NCBI GenBank assembly: GCA_020846975.1
Contig: JADLCX010000023.1
Location: 45,838-109,837 of the forward strand
Direction: 5' to 3'
DNA: 64,000 nt
Source of the DNA: Phycisphaerales bacterium
GTDB taxonomy: Bacteria > Planctomycetota > Phycisphaerae > Phycisphaerales > UBA1924
A program made the position numbers and the translations under genes. This document shows positions 8,908 to 16,310 of the stretch, piece after piece (positions within the stretch are counted from its first letter, which is position 1; the number at the start of each line of letters is the position of its first letter). Below the pieces are notes generated by a model, which saw only the letters and a list, made by a program, of their open reading frames with translations, ran no database searches and was not told where the DNA came from.

Positions 8908-9489
8908 ATGCACCCGATCCCTACACCCCGTCCCGACTCCGAGTTCGCGCGCATGCTCGCGGGCGAGCTGTACCTCGCCTCCGACCCCGAGCTCGTCGAT
9001 CTTCGCCGCCGCGCCCGCCGGCTCACGAGGCTGTTCAACCAGACCACGGAAGAACAGCACGCCGAGCGAGCCGCGCTGCTGCACGAACTCTTCGGCACGC
9101 TCGGGCCCGGCGCGGAGATCGAGCCGACGTTCCGGTGCGACTATGGGTTCAACATCCGCGCCGGCGCGCGACTGTTCATGAACTTCGGGTGCGTGGTCCT
9201 CGACTGCGCGCCCGTGACGATCGGTCGGGCGTGCCTCTTCGGGCCGGGCGTGCACATCTACGCCGCCACGCACCCGACCGACGCCGTCGCGAGGCAGACG
9301 GGCCGCGAGCTGGCGAAGCCGGTGACCATCGGCGACGACGTCTGGGTCGGTGGCGGCGCGATCATCTGCCCCGGCGTGACCATCGGCGACGGCGCGGTGA
9401 TCGGCGCGGGAAGCATCGTGACCCGCAGCGTCGCCGCGGGTGTCGTCGTCGTCGGCAACCCGGCGCGTGCGGTCAACAAGCCCGCGTAA
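8908..9489 (+). CDS. NodL/LacA/Maa-type sugar O-acetyltransferase
   Basis: This 193-residue acetyl-CoA-dependent acetyltransferase has a left-handed beta-helix. The N-terminal Maa-type helices begin SEFARMLAGELYLASDPEL. Hexapeptide repeats follow: CDYGFNIRAG, MNFGCVVLD, VTIGRACLFGPGVHIYAATHP (containing the catalytic His of this family), IGDDVWVGGGAIICPGVTIG and the closing VVGNPARAV. Length matches maltose/galactoside acetyltransferases. The likely acceptor is a sugar or sugar derivative in the cytoplasm, but the substrate is not deducible. Confidence 0.88.
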   Translation: MHPIPTPRPDSEFARMLAGELYLASDPELVDLRRRARRLTRLFNQTTEEQHAERAALLHELFGTLGPGAEIEPTFRCDYGFNIRAGARLFMNFGCVVLDCAPVTIGRACLFGPGVHIYAATHPTDAVARQTGRELAKPVTIGDDVWVGGGAIICPGVTIGDGAVIGAGSIVTRSVAAGVVVVGNPARAVNKPA

Positions 9490-9723
9490 GCAAGCCCGGC
9501 TTGACACCGGCGGCCGCGCCCGGCGCCGGCCTGCAAGTCGCCGTGACCGGAGACCGCACTGTCAACTTGGCCCGCCGTGATCCGCAGTAGTGATAGCCGG
9601 CGCGGCGGGGCAACGCTCACCGAAGCGGAGCCCGGCGCCGGCGGAAGCCGCGTTGCTTCGCGTCAACCCGCACGGGGGAAGGAGAAAACACTCGTTATCC
9701 CGCTCGTCGGGAAGGAGGTTTCC

Positions 9724-11325
9724 ATGTCCATCCTCGGCACCCCGCGTTCTCTCGCAGCCCATGTCATGGCCGCGCTCGCGGCAAGCCCATTGCTCGCGCA
9801 GACATGCCCCGTCATCGATTTCGAGAACCTCGCCGCCGGCACGGCCGTGACCAACCAGTACGCCGCCTCGCACGGAGTCACATTCTCGCTCGTCGGCACG
9901 GGCTGCCCGGTGGCAACGCCCGCGTTCTGCCGCATCATCTCGGCCGGCGCGGGCACCAGTTCGCCCACGCGCGCGCTGGGGCGCGACCAGAGCTGCCCGG
10001 ACTTCTACAGCGGCGACTTCGTCATCACGTTCAGTTCGCCTCACGATGAGGTGCACTTCAACCTCGGCAACTGGGGCGGTGGGACGTACACCGTCGAGGC
10101 GTTCGACGCCGCCGGCGGCGGCGCGGTCAACCTCGTGGACACGACCACCGTCGGTCTCATGGGTGACGCCGCGACGCCCGTGTACTACCCGATCGTCGTG
10201 AGCGCGCCCGGCATCCGGCGCATCGAGATCAGCCACTCGGTCGGCGGCGCCGAGGTGGCGATCGATGATCTCGGCTGGGACCCGGACACGACCGCGCCGA
10301 CGGCCGCGTTCACCAGCCCGCCGGCCGAGGGCGGGTGCGTGTGCAACCTCGTACCGATCATCGGCACGGCTCTGGACACCGACGGGACCGGCGTGCGATG
10401 GAGCCTGCACCGGCGCGGAGTCGGCGCGGGGGCATGGACCTCGATCGCCACCAGTTCCACACCGGTTGACAACGCTCAGCTGGTGGTCTGGAACACGACC
10501 GCGCTGGAGGGCTACTACACGTGGCGGCTGACGGTCACCAACGACTGCGGCCTGGTCTCGACCGCGACCTGGCTGGTGTACCTGGAGCGGGAACTCGCCG
10601 CGCCGACGATCCGGTATCCCGGCGCGGGCGCGACCGTGGGGGGCATCGTCTGCGTTGATGGCACGGTCTGGGACAAATGCCCGCGCAGCCCCGACACCTA
10701 CACGGTCGAGTTCGCGCCGCTTCCCGCGGGCGTGCCGTACGTGCGGGTTGATCCGCTGTTCGCGGCGTACGACGGCACGGTCGTGAACGATCCTTACGCC
10801 CTGTGGAACACGAGGATCGGCGGCGCGGCGGTCGCCGACGGCAACTACCGCATCCGCGTCACGGGCTACGACGAGTGCGGCGACGCCGGCATCGCCACGC
10901 AGGACGTGGTGATCGACAACACGCCGCCGATGGGCATCATCACCGCGCCGGAAGCGTGCGCCGGCGTCGGCGGCGTGGTCGCCGTGCGGGGCACCGTCAG
11001 CGATGCGCACCTGGATCGCTGGACACTGCAGTACAGCCGCGGCGGAGGCGACGCGGACTGGGTGACGCTCAACTCCGGCGTCGCCAATGTCGGTCCGAAC
11101 GGGCTGCTTCACAACTGGGACACCACGCTCCTGGACCCGTGCGACTACGTGCTGAGGCTGATCGTGACGGACACATCGAGCCTCAACTGCGGGGCCAGCA
11201 ACCACCGAGTCGAGTACACGCTCGCCGTCAGCGTCGGGTGCCCGGGTGACTTCAACCAGAGCGGGGCGGTGACGGTGCAGGATGTGTTCGACTTCCTGAC
11301 CGCGTACTTTGCCGGGTGCCCATGA
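9724..11325 (+). CDS. Secreted Ig-like protein with C-terminal GC-type dockerin
   Basis: ATG 9724 is preceded by AAGGAGG at 9712-9718, the best Shine-Dalgarno in the window, so the longer upstream frame is not used. The 533-residue product has a signal peptide ending near PLLAQ. An N-terminal region resembles carbohydrate-binding or PEP-CTERM-associated beta domains (CPVIDFENLAAGTAV). Several Ig-like blocks follow, with repeated phrases such as VDGTVWD, VRGTVSDAHLD and NTTALEGYY. The C-terminus is a single-hand dockerin: GDFNQSGAVTVQDVFDFL then TAYFAGCP. Proteins of this type are exported, and the dockerin-like tail is thought to mediate surface or complex attachment. It is convergent with the aminotransferase gene, six bases away. 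Binding partner and role are unknown. Confidence 0.8.
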   Translation: MSILGTPRSLAAHVMAALAASPLLAQTCPVIDFENLAAGTAVTNQYAASHGVTFSLVGTGCPVATPAFCRIISAGAGTSSPTRALGRDQSCPDFYSGDFVITFSSPHDEVHFNLGNWGGGTYTVEAFDAAGGGAVNLVDTTTVGLMGDAATPVYYPIVVSAPGIRRIEISHSVGGAEVAIDDLGWDPDTTAPTAAFTSPPAEGGCVCNLVPIIGTALDTDGTGVRWSLHRRGVGAGAWTSIATSSTPVDNAQLVVWNTTALEGYYTWRLTVTNDCGLVSTATWLVYLERELAAPTIRYPGAGATVGGIVCVDGTVWDKCPRSPDTYTVEFAPLPAGVPYVRVDPLFAAYDGTVVNDPYALWNTRIGGAAVADGNYRIRVTGYDECGDAGIATQDVVIDNTPPMGIITAPEACAGVGGVVAVRGTVSDAHLDRWTLQYSRGGGDADWVTLNSGVANVGPNGLLHNWDTTLLDPCDYVLRLIVTDTSSLNCGASNHRVEYTLAVSVGCPGDFNQSGAVTVQDVFDFLTAYFAGCP

Positions 11326-11331
11326 GCACGA

Positions 11332-12531
11332 TCAGGCGCGGTACGCGCCGGCCACCTTGTTCAGCGCCTCGCCGACGGTGCGGGTGTGGTCGTCGGTGAG
11401 GCCGTGGTGGATGGGGAGGGCGAAGACCATGGTGCTGAGTTTGTCGGCGATCGGGGGGTGGCCCTGGGCATCGCTGAACCGCTTGAAGGCGGGCTGGCGC
11501 GTGAGGCTGCGCGGGTAGTGGATGGCGGTGGGGACGCCCTCGGCCTTGAGCGCCTCGCAGAACTGGTCGCGGGTGCAGGTGAACTTTGCCGGGTCCATCT
11601 TCGCGACATAGAGGTGGTAGACGGGCGTCGCGTTGGGCGTGGTCCTGGGCGCGCTGAGGCCGTCGATCTTGCTGATGATGGCGTCGTACTTCGCGGCCGC
11701 GTCGCGGCGCTTCTGGGTCTCGGCCTCGAGGCGGTCGAGCTTCGAGCAGCCGATCGCGCCGGTGATGTCGTTCATGCGGTAGTTGTAACCGACCTGGGTG
11801 TGGAGGTACTTGTCGGTCTCGCCGTGGCTGCGGAGGGCCTTGATCTGGGCCGCGAGCGCGTCGTCGTTGCAGGAGATCGCGCCGCCCTCGCCTGTGCCGA
11901 GGTTCTTGGTCGCGTAGAACGAGTAGGTGACGGCGTCGCCGAACGCGCCGAGGCCCTTGCCCTTGTAGGTCGCCAGGTGCGACTGCGCCGCGTCGTAGAT
12001 CACCTTGAGGCCGTGCTTGCTCGCGAGCGCCTGCACAGCGTCGATATCGACGGGGCAGCCGTAGAGGTGGGTCGCGGCGATGGCGGTGGTCTTGCGCGTC
12101 AGTTTCCTGGCGGCGTCGGCCATGTCGATCTGGAAGGTGTCGGGCAGAGCATCGACGAAGATCGGGTTGCCGCCGCGGGCGACGACCATGCTGACGGTCG
12201 CGATGTACGACCACGCGGGAACCAGGACATCATCACCGGGTTGGAAGAGGGGCTCGTAGGCGAGTTGCAAGGCGCAGGTGCCGTTGGCGCAGGTCATCAT
12301 GTGCCGGCTGCCGGTCATCTGGCCGAAACGCCGCTCGAGTTCCTCGCACTTCTTGGCCGCGCGGAGCATGCCGCTCTTGAGGACCGCGATCGCCTGGTTG
12401 ATGTCGTTCTCGGCGAGGGCCGTCTGCATGAACGGGACGGCGGTCTTGCTGACGGGCGTTCCGCCGTTGATCGCGAGATTGGTGGGCTTGGAAAGCGATC
12501 CGGTGGGGGCGGCGGCGGCGGCGGTGGACAT
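11332..12531 (-). CDS. DegT/DnrJ/EryC1/StrS-family PLP aminotransferase
   Basis: The 399-residue enzyme is a sugar or cyclitol aminotransferase. PLP-site features are CANGTCALQLAY near residue 81, the Asp in KVIYDAAQSH (about D180) and the catalytic Lys209 in SFYATKNLGTGEGG. GYNYRMNDITGAIG and the late NYPRS-like phrase (here IHYPRSL) are typical. Enzymes of this group make 4-amino or 3-amino sugars for surface polysaccharide or glycosylation, using glutamate as amino donor. The ATG at 12531 has GGAG about 11 bases upstream; an Ala-rich N-terminal stretch is encoded by a GCC/GCG triplet run. An in-frame extension upstream is Ser/Ala/Thr shadow sequence and was not used. The gene is divergent from the O-antigen-ligase-like gene. 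Confidence 0.88.
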   Translation of the reverse strand: MSTAAAAAPTGSLSKPTNLAINGGTPVSKTAVPFMQTALAENDINQAIAVLKSGMLRAAKKCEELERRFGQMTGSRHMMTCANGTCALQLAYEPLFQPGDDVLVPAWSYIATVSMVVARGGNPIFVDALPDTFQIDMADAARKLTRKTTAIAATHLYGCPVDIDAVQALASKHGLKVIYDAAQSHLATYKGKGLGAFGDAVTYSFYATKNLGTGEGGAISCNDDALAAQIKALRSHGETDKYLHTQVGYNYRMNDITGAIGCSKLDRLEAETQKRRDAAAKYDAIISKIDGLSAPRTTPNATPVYHLYVAKMDPAKFTCTRDQFCEALKAEGVPTAIHYPRSLTRQPAFKRFSDAQGHPPIADKLSTMVFALPIHHGLTDDHTRTVGEALNKVAGAYRA

Positions 12532-12663
12532 GGGAATTGAGGCTCCGGGATGGCCGCGCGGGATCTGCGCGGGCGGGTGTGGAGTGTAGACCGGACATGG
12601 GCCGAACGGTCGTGAGCGCGCAGCGAGGATGGAACGAGGGCCGCGGAGCGACGGACGCACGAC

Positions 12664-12689
12664 CCGCTTACTTCGTGCGCGGCTCGTTG
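12664..12689 (+). repeat. 26-base repeat, intergenic copy
   Basis: This 26-base stretch, with core CTTCGTGCGCGGCTCGT, recurs at 25662-25687 inside the ubiD coding region with two mismatches and in the same orientation. Here it lies upstream of the O-antigen-ligase-like gene, just before a possible -10 sequence TATGCT. Confidence 0.6.
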
Positions 12690-12751
12690 TGTATGCTCGG
12701 TGTGTGCTGAGAGATGGACGAACTGCGGCGGCGGATGGCGGACGGGTGGAC

Positions 12752-15256
12752 ATGCGCCGGTGGGTGGGGCTCGCGCTGGTGCTGGTTCCGTGGCTGGTGA
12801 GGGCGACATCGGGCGCGACGAGCGTGCCGGGGTGGGACCTGGACCCGACGGCGTACTGGCTCGACTCGCCGGCGATCGGCCCCGCAGGGTCGATGCTGCT
12901 GGATGCGGTGGCGGTGATCGGCGCGGCGTTGCTGCTTTGGACGGAGCGCGGGGTCCGTGCTTGGGCGGTGGGGCTGGCGGTGATCGGAACGATGGCGTGC
13001 GCAGCGCACGCGTGGCTGTTGCCGAGCGCGGACTGCGCGGCGGTGCGCGGCTCGCTGGGCGCGCAGCGGATCGGGGCGGCGTGGGTGAGCGCGATCTGGG
13101 GCGCGGTGGCGATCGGGCACGCGGCGAGGGACGAGCGGGTCCGGCGCGCGGGGCTGGGGGTGCTGCTGGGGTTCGTTGCGCTGCTGGCGGCGCGAGGGGC
13201 GCAGGAGGTGCTGATCGACCACGCGGAGACGGTGCGCGCGTTCAACGCGGACCCGAAGCGGTACATCGAGTCGCGCGGATGGACGCTGGAATCGTCGATG
13301 GCGCGGCAGTTCATCCGGCGGCTCAGTCAGGTGGAGGCGAGCGGGTGGTTCGGGCTGTCGAACGTGTACGCGAGTTTCGGGGTGTTCGGGCTTGTCGTGT
13401 CGGTGGGGCTGGTGGTTGCGGCGGTGCGGGCGAAGAGGGCGTTGGGGATCGCGGGCGCCGGGGTGCCGGGCGTATTGAGCGCGGGCGTGTTGTATTGGGC
13501 GGACTCGAAGGGGGGCGTGGCGTTCGCGGGGCTTGGATTGGGACTGTTGGTGGCGGGTTGGGTTTTGAGCAGGCGTGAGACGGGTGGTGCGATTGAGAGT
13601 CGAGGTGGTCGGCGCAAGACGCGCGGTGTTGTGTCGCCCTTTCGGGGCTCCAAGGAAAGCGCGCCGAGAACCGGGGGCCTACGCCCCCGGCTGACTCTGT
13701 TGCGCCGCTGCGCGGCTGGGATGATTGGGCCTGCGTGCATCGGGATCGTGCTGATGGCGATCGGGGTGCGTGGGGTGATCGGGGAGCGGATCGGGGAGTT
13801 GTCGGTTCTGTTCCGTGCGTTTTACATCGAGGCGGCGGTGCGGATCTTCGGGCGCGCGCCGATCGCCGGTGTAGGACCGGATGGATTCCAGCAGGCGTAC
13901 CTGACGGCGAAGAACCCGCTGAGCCCGGAGGAGGTTTCGAGCCCGCACTCGATTCTCTTTGACTGGCTCGCGACGCTGGGGATCGCGGGGGTTGCGTGGG
14001 GCGTGCTGCTGATGGTGGGCGCGGCGCTGGCGGGTCGGGCGTTATTGCGCGAAACGGATGAGGGTTGGAGGTCGAACGAGACAAGCCACGGGCCGGAGTC
14101 GCGTGCTACGGGCGCGAGTCACGGGCCGGAGGCCCGTGCCACGAATACGAAGGCGGCGATGCTGATCCTCGCGCTCGCGACGCTGGGGGCGGCGTGGGCG
14201 CAGTCGCCGCTGATCCCGATGGAGGTGGCGGCGGTGCGGGTTTCGGGGCTGGCGTTTGGGTGCCTGGTCGCGTTTCTGGTTGTGAACGGGGAGTGGGATG
14301 GGGTATGGGTGCGGCGTGGTCTGGCGGCGGGCGCGCTGGCGGTCATGGCGCACGCGCAGATCGAGGTGACGCTGAGTTTCGCGGCGTCGTGCGGGCTGGC
14401 GATGGCGGCGTGCGCGCTGGGGGTCGGGGCGGGGTGGAGCGGCGAGAAGGAAGAGCGAGGGTGGAGAAGAAGCGCGGGGCAGCAGGGCGCGGCGTTCGTG
14501 GTGGCGGTGGGCGCGTTGTGGGGGCTGGGGGGCGCGTGGCCGGCGTGGAAATGGGAGCAGGCGTTGCGAGCGGGCGCGGGCGAGGCGCGGGTGGTGGCGG
14601 AGTTCGCGGATCGGCTCGCGCTCGTTGGGGCGGGGAAGCCGAACGCGATGCACCCGCGGGATGACATGGGGAAGATCGTCTCGGACCTGGGGCGGGAACT
14701 GGGCGCGCCGGTCGCGCAGAACCAGGAAGGGTTGGAGCGGGCGTTGATCGCGCTTGATCGGAAACGGCTGAGCGCGGCGGCGGTGAGGCTCGAAGAGGCG
14801 ATGCGCATGAAGCCGGGCGAGTGGCGGGTGGCGCGGGAGGCGAGCCGGTTGAGGTTGAGGCTGGCGAGCACGTACCTGCACCAGCGCGATTCGCGCGGGG
14901 CGGATGTGGAAGCGGAGAGGGCGGAGAGGGTGATGACGCCTCCGGACATGGGTGATGCATCGGCGGCGTGGCTGCGTGCGCTGGCGCTGGTTCAGGAGAG
15001 CTACGGGCGGGAGCGAGACGATGCGGCGTGGTTGAAGCGCGGGTATGAAACGCTTGAACAGGCGGCGTCGAAGGACCCGTACAACCTGGAAGTGGCCATG
15101 CGGCTGTTCCGGGTGGCGAGGCTGCGCGGGGATGGACCGAGCATGAAGCGTTGGGCCCAGCGTGCGCTCGATCTCGACCAACTGGCGAGATTGGACAAGG
15201 ACGCTCGCGGGTTGTCAACGAGCGATCGAGCGGAGTTGGAGGCGGCGGGGCGGTGA
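12752..15256 (+). CDS. O-antigen-ligase-like polytopic protein with C-terminal TPR-like region
   Basis: The 834-residue protein is dominated by hydrophobic helices, with a large periplasmic loop typical of the Wzy/WaaL O-antigen ligase superfamily (GVGPDGFQQAYLTAKNP and SSPHSILFDWLATLG). The last 200 residues are soluble, helical and TPR-like. ATG 12752 starts a plausible membrane segment MRRWVGLALVLVPWLVRA; a GTG at 12704 is an alternative. Ligases of this fold join polysaccharide or glycan chains at the outer face of the inner membrane. The coding region carries two in-frame palindromic insertions, at 13631-13718 and 14087-14143. Codon use in the frame is otherwise uniform. The specific polymer is unknown. 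Confidence 0.75.
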   Translation: MRRWVGLALVLVPWLVRATSGATSVPGWDLDPTAYWLDSPAIGPAGSMLLDAVAVIGAALLLWTERGVRAWAVGLAVIGTMACAAHAWLLPSADCAAVRGSLGAQRIGAAWVSAIWGAVAIGHAARDERVRRAGLGVLLGFVALLAARGAQEVLIDHAETVRAFNADPKRYIESRGWTLESSMARQFIRRLSQVEASGWFGLSNVYASFGVFGLVVSVGLVVAAVRAKRALGIAGAGVPGVLSAGVLYWADSKGGVAFAGLGLGLLVAGWVLSRRETGGAIESRGGRRKTRGVVSPFRGSKESAPRTGGLRPRLTLLRRCAAGMIGPACIGIVLMAIGVRGVIGERIGELSVLFRAFYIEAAVRIFGRAPIAGVGPDGFQQAYLTAKNPLSPEEVSSPHSILFDWLATLGIAGVAWGVLLMVGAALAGRALLRETDEGWRSNETSHGPESRATGASHGPEARATNTKAAMLILALATLGAAWAQSPLIPMEVAAVRVSGLAFGCLVAFLVVNGEWDGVWVRRGLAAGALAVMAHAQIEVTLSFAASCGLAMAACALGVGAGWSGEKEERGWRRSAGQQGAAFVVAVGALWGLGGAWPAWKWEQALRAGAGEARVVAEFADRLALVGAGKPNAMHPRDDMGKIVSDLGRELGAPVAQNQEGLERALIALDRKRLSAAAVRLEEAMRMKPGEWRVAREASRLRLRLASTYLHQRDSRGADVEAERAERVMTPPDMGDASAAWLRALALVQESYGRERDDAAWLKRGYETLEQAASKDPYNLEVAMRLFRVARLRGDGPSMKRWAQRALDLDQLARLDKDARGLSTSDRAELEAAGR
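13631..13718 (+). repeat. Composite three-hairpin element inside the O-antigen-ligase-like gene
   Basis: Three hairpins follow each other: CCC-tttc-GGGG near 13638, a perfect CCGGGGGC-ctac-GCCCCCGG at 13671-13690, and CCGC-tgc-GCGG near 13705. The element is read in frame as a Ser/Arg/Pro-rich cytoplasmic loop between two membrane segments. Confidence 0.7.
14087..14143 (+). repeat. Tandem stem-plus-TGCCAC elements inside the O-antigen-ligase-like gene
   Basis: The second copy is a perfect hairpin, CACGGGCC-gga-GGCCCGTG (14120-14138), followed by CCACG. The first copy (14087-14110) is a diverged version. Together they encode a duplicated HGPE-containing loop. The same design, an arm pair followed by a CCAC tail, occurs at 18568, 29198, 31470 and 34424. 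Confidence 0.7.
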
Positions 15257-15271
15257 GCGGCGATGTGCGGC

Positions 15272-15754
15272 TCACGCGGCCCGATCGGACGGGGGCGGGG
15301 AGGCGGCGGTGGGGCTGGTGGACTCGCGTGTTCGCGAAAGCGTCAGCTCGTCGCGCCAGTAGCCGGCGAGATTCGGGTTTCGGAGTTGAGATTCGGACCT
15401 CTGGGGGAGGCGGCGGCGGAGTTCGGCGAGTTCGTCGGCGGTGAGGAGCGGGATGGCCGGTCGGCACGCGGGCGCGGCGATGGGCGGCGCGGCGGTCTCG
15501 TGCTCGTCGGCTTCGTCGGCGGCTTCGGCGTCGAGTCCGTCCTGATCGTCAACCTCTTGTGCGTCTTCTTCGATGTCCTCTTCGGGCTGCGCTTGCGCTT
15601 CCTCGTCGAGAACCGGGTCGTAACGGAGGATGGCGGTGGCCGCGAGGCGGGCCTGGGTCTCGTTTGTTGACCCGCGCACGATGGCGAGGAGGCGGTTGAG
15701 GCACTCGGCTTTGGCCGCGACGAGGAGTTGAGCGAACGGGGCGGATGTGTGCAT
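15272..15754 (-). CDS. Small acidic protein of unknown function
   Basis: The start at 15754 is supported by AGGAG six bases upstream of ATG on the minus strand. The 160-residue product begins with an amphipathic helical region (QLLVAAKAECLNRLLAIV, then ARLAATAILRYDP). It continues with a strongly acidic stretch of about 45 residues rich in Glu, Asp, Gln and Ala, and ends with a Leu/Arg-rich helix TADELAELRRRLP. No family is recognised with certainty. The helical start recalls small planctomycete proteins with a short HEAT-like or terminase-small-subunit-like region, but that is a weak analogy. The upstream region is A+T-rich and carries a palindrome (15773-15797), suggesting its own regulation. 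It is convergent with the preceding gene, 15 bases away. Confidence 0.6.
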   Translation of the reverse strand: MHTSAPFAQLLVAAKAECLNRLLAIVRGSTNETQARLAATAILRYDPVLDEEAQAQPEEDIEEDAQEVDDQDGLDAEAADEADEHETAAPPIAAPACRPAIPLLTADELAELRRRLPQRSESQLRNPNLAGYWRDELTLSRTRESTSPTAASPPPSDRAA

Positions 15755-15772
15755 TGGGTGACTCCTATGTTT

Positions 15773-15797
15773 GGGTATTGGTGCCATGACAATACCC
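15773..15797 (-). promoter_or_regulatory. Operator-like palindrome upstream of the small acidic gene
   Basis: Perfect eight-base arms GGGTATTG and CAATACCC are separated by nine bases and lie 19-43 bases upstream of the ATG at 15754. A further half-site AATACC follows at about 15801. The segment is unusually A+T-rich for this window. It could be a repressor operator or a 5' leader hairpin. Confidence 0.5.
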
Positions 15798-15960
15798 GAA
15801 ATACCAGATTTATGCCAGACGAAATCCAAAAATATTTGGGTTTTGATTGGAAGTCATGGGGCGACAAGGGGTTGCGCGGTGCATAAAGTGCGAGCAGGGG
15901 GGTTGTCATGGCAAGGCCTGCCTGACCGAGGCCGGAGATGGCCAGTCTGGGTGGCGTGGC

Positions 15961-15989
15961 TTGACGCTGGAAGAGGGTTGGTCAACAAT
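15961..15989 (+). promoter_or_regulatory. Candidate promoter for fusA
   Basis: TTGACG and AACAAT are separated by 17 bases, matching the sigma-70 consensus at five and four of six positions. This is the best candidate in the region. It is inferred from consensus only. Confidence 0.4.
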
Positions 15990-16265
15990 CATCACCCCTT
16001 GAGAGCCCGGCTTTTTTGGCTGCGGTACGGGGGGTCTTGCATCAGGGAAGGGGCGAAGGAACCGACCATGAGCGAAGGCTCTTCGAACGATGAAGACGAC
16101 GCCTGGTGAGGTGGAACGAGCGGGCCATTCGGCCGCGCGAGTGATCTGTCGAACACGTATCAAGCCGGCGCCGGACTTTGCGGCCGCGGAAGAAGCGGCG
16201 GTGAAGGGCGGTCGGCGAGCAGGTTGAACGAGGGCCGTTGCAGAACGGCAAACAAGAACAAAGCC

Positions 16266-16284
16266 GCCGGCTCGGAGAGCCGGC
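16266..16284 (+). repeat. GCCGGC-type palindromic element in the fusA leader
   Basis: Perfect eight-base arms GCCGGCTC and GAGCCGGC flank a GGA loop. The same GCCGGC-nCTCCGAGCCGGC design occurs twice, in opposite orientations, inside ubiD at 27036-27094. Confidence 0.65.
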
Positions 16285-16310
16285 ACACCAAAGAAAAGGC
16301 AGACTGAACC

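Larger units (their letters stand above)
15755..16310. other. 556-base intergenic region before fusA
   Basis: The left third is A+T-rich and contains the palindrome just described. A possible sigma-70-type promoter, TTGACG (15961-15966), 17 bases, AACAAT (15984-15989), points toward fusA and would give a leader of about 315 bases. Within that leader are a 13-codon open frame (16069-16110) with a good ribosome binding site GAAGGA, a short GTTGC-agaac-GGCAA hairpin near 16237 and the palindrome at 16266-16284. No tRNA or known riboswitch is recognised. Confidence 0.5.

Noticed and set aside
9501..9506. Perfect TTGACA as a -35 box for the dockerin gene
   Set aside because: No -10-like sequence lies at suitable distance; the region is solid G+C.
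14042..15181. Arg/His/Pro-rich minus-strand frame opposite the O-antigen-ligase-like gene
   Set aside because: Typical antisense shadow at high G+C; no conserved motif.
15771..16109. A 112-codon plus-strand frame in the fusA upstream region
   Set aside because: No Shine-Dalgarno, no motif, and it crosses the A+T-rich operator and promoter-like region.
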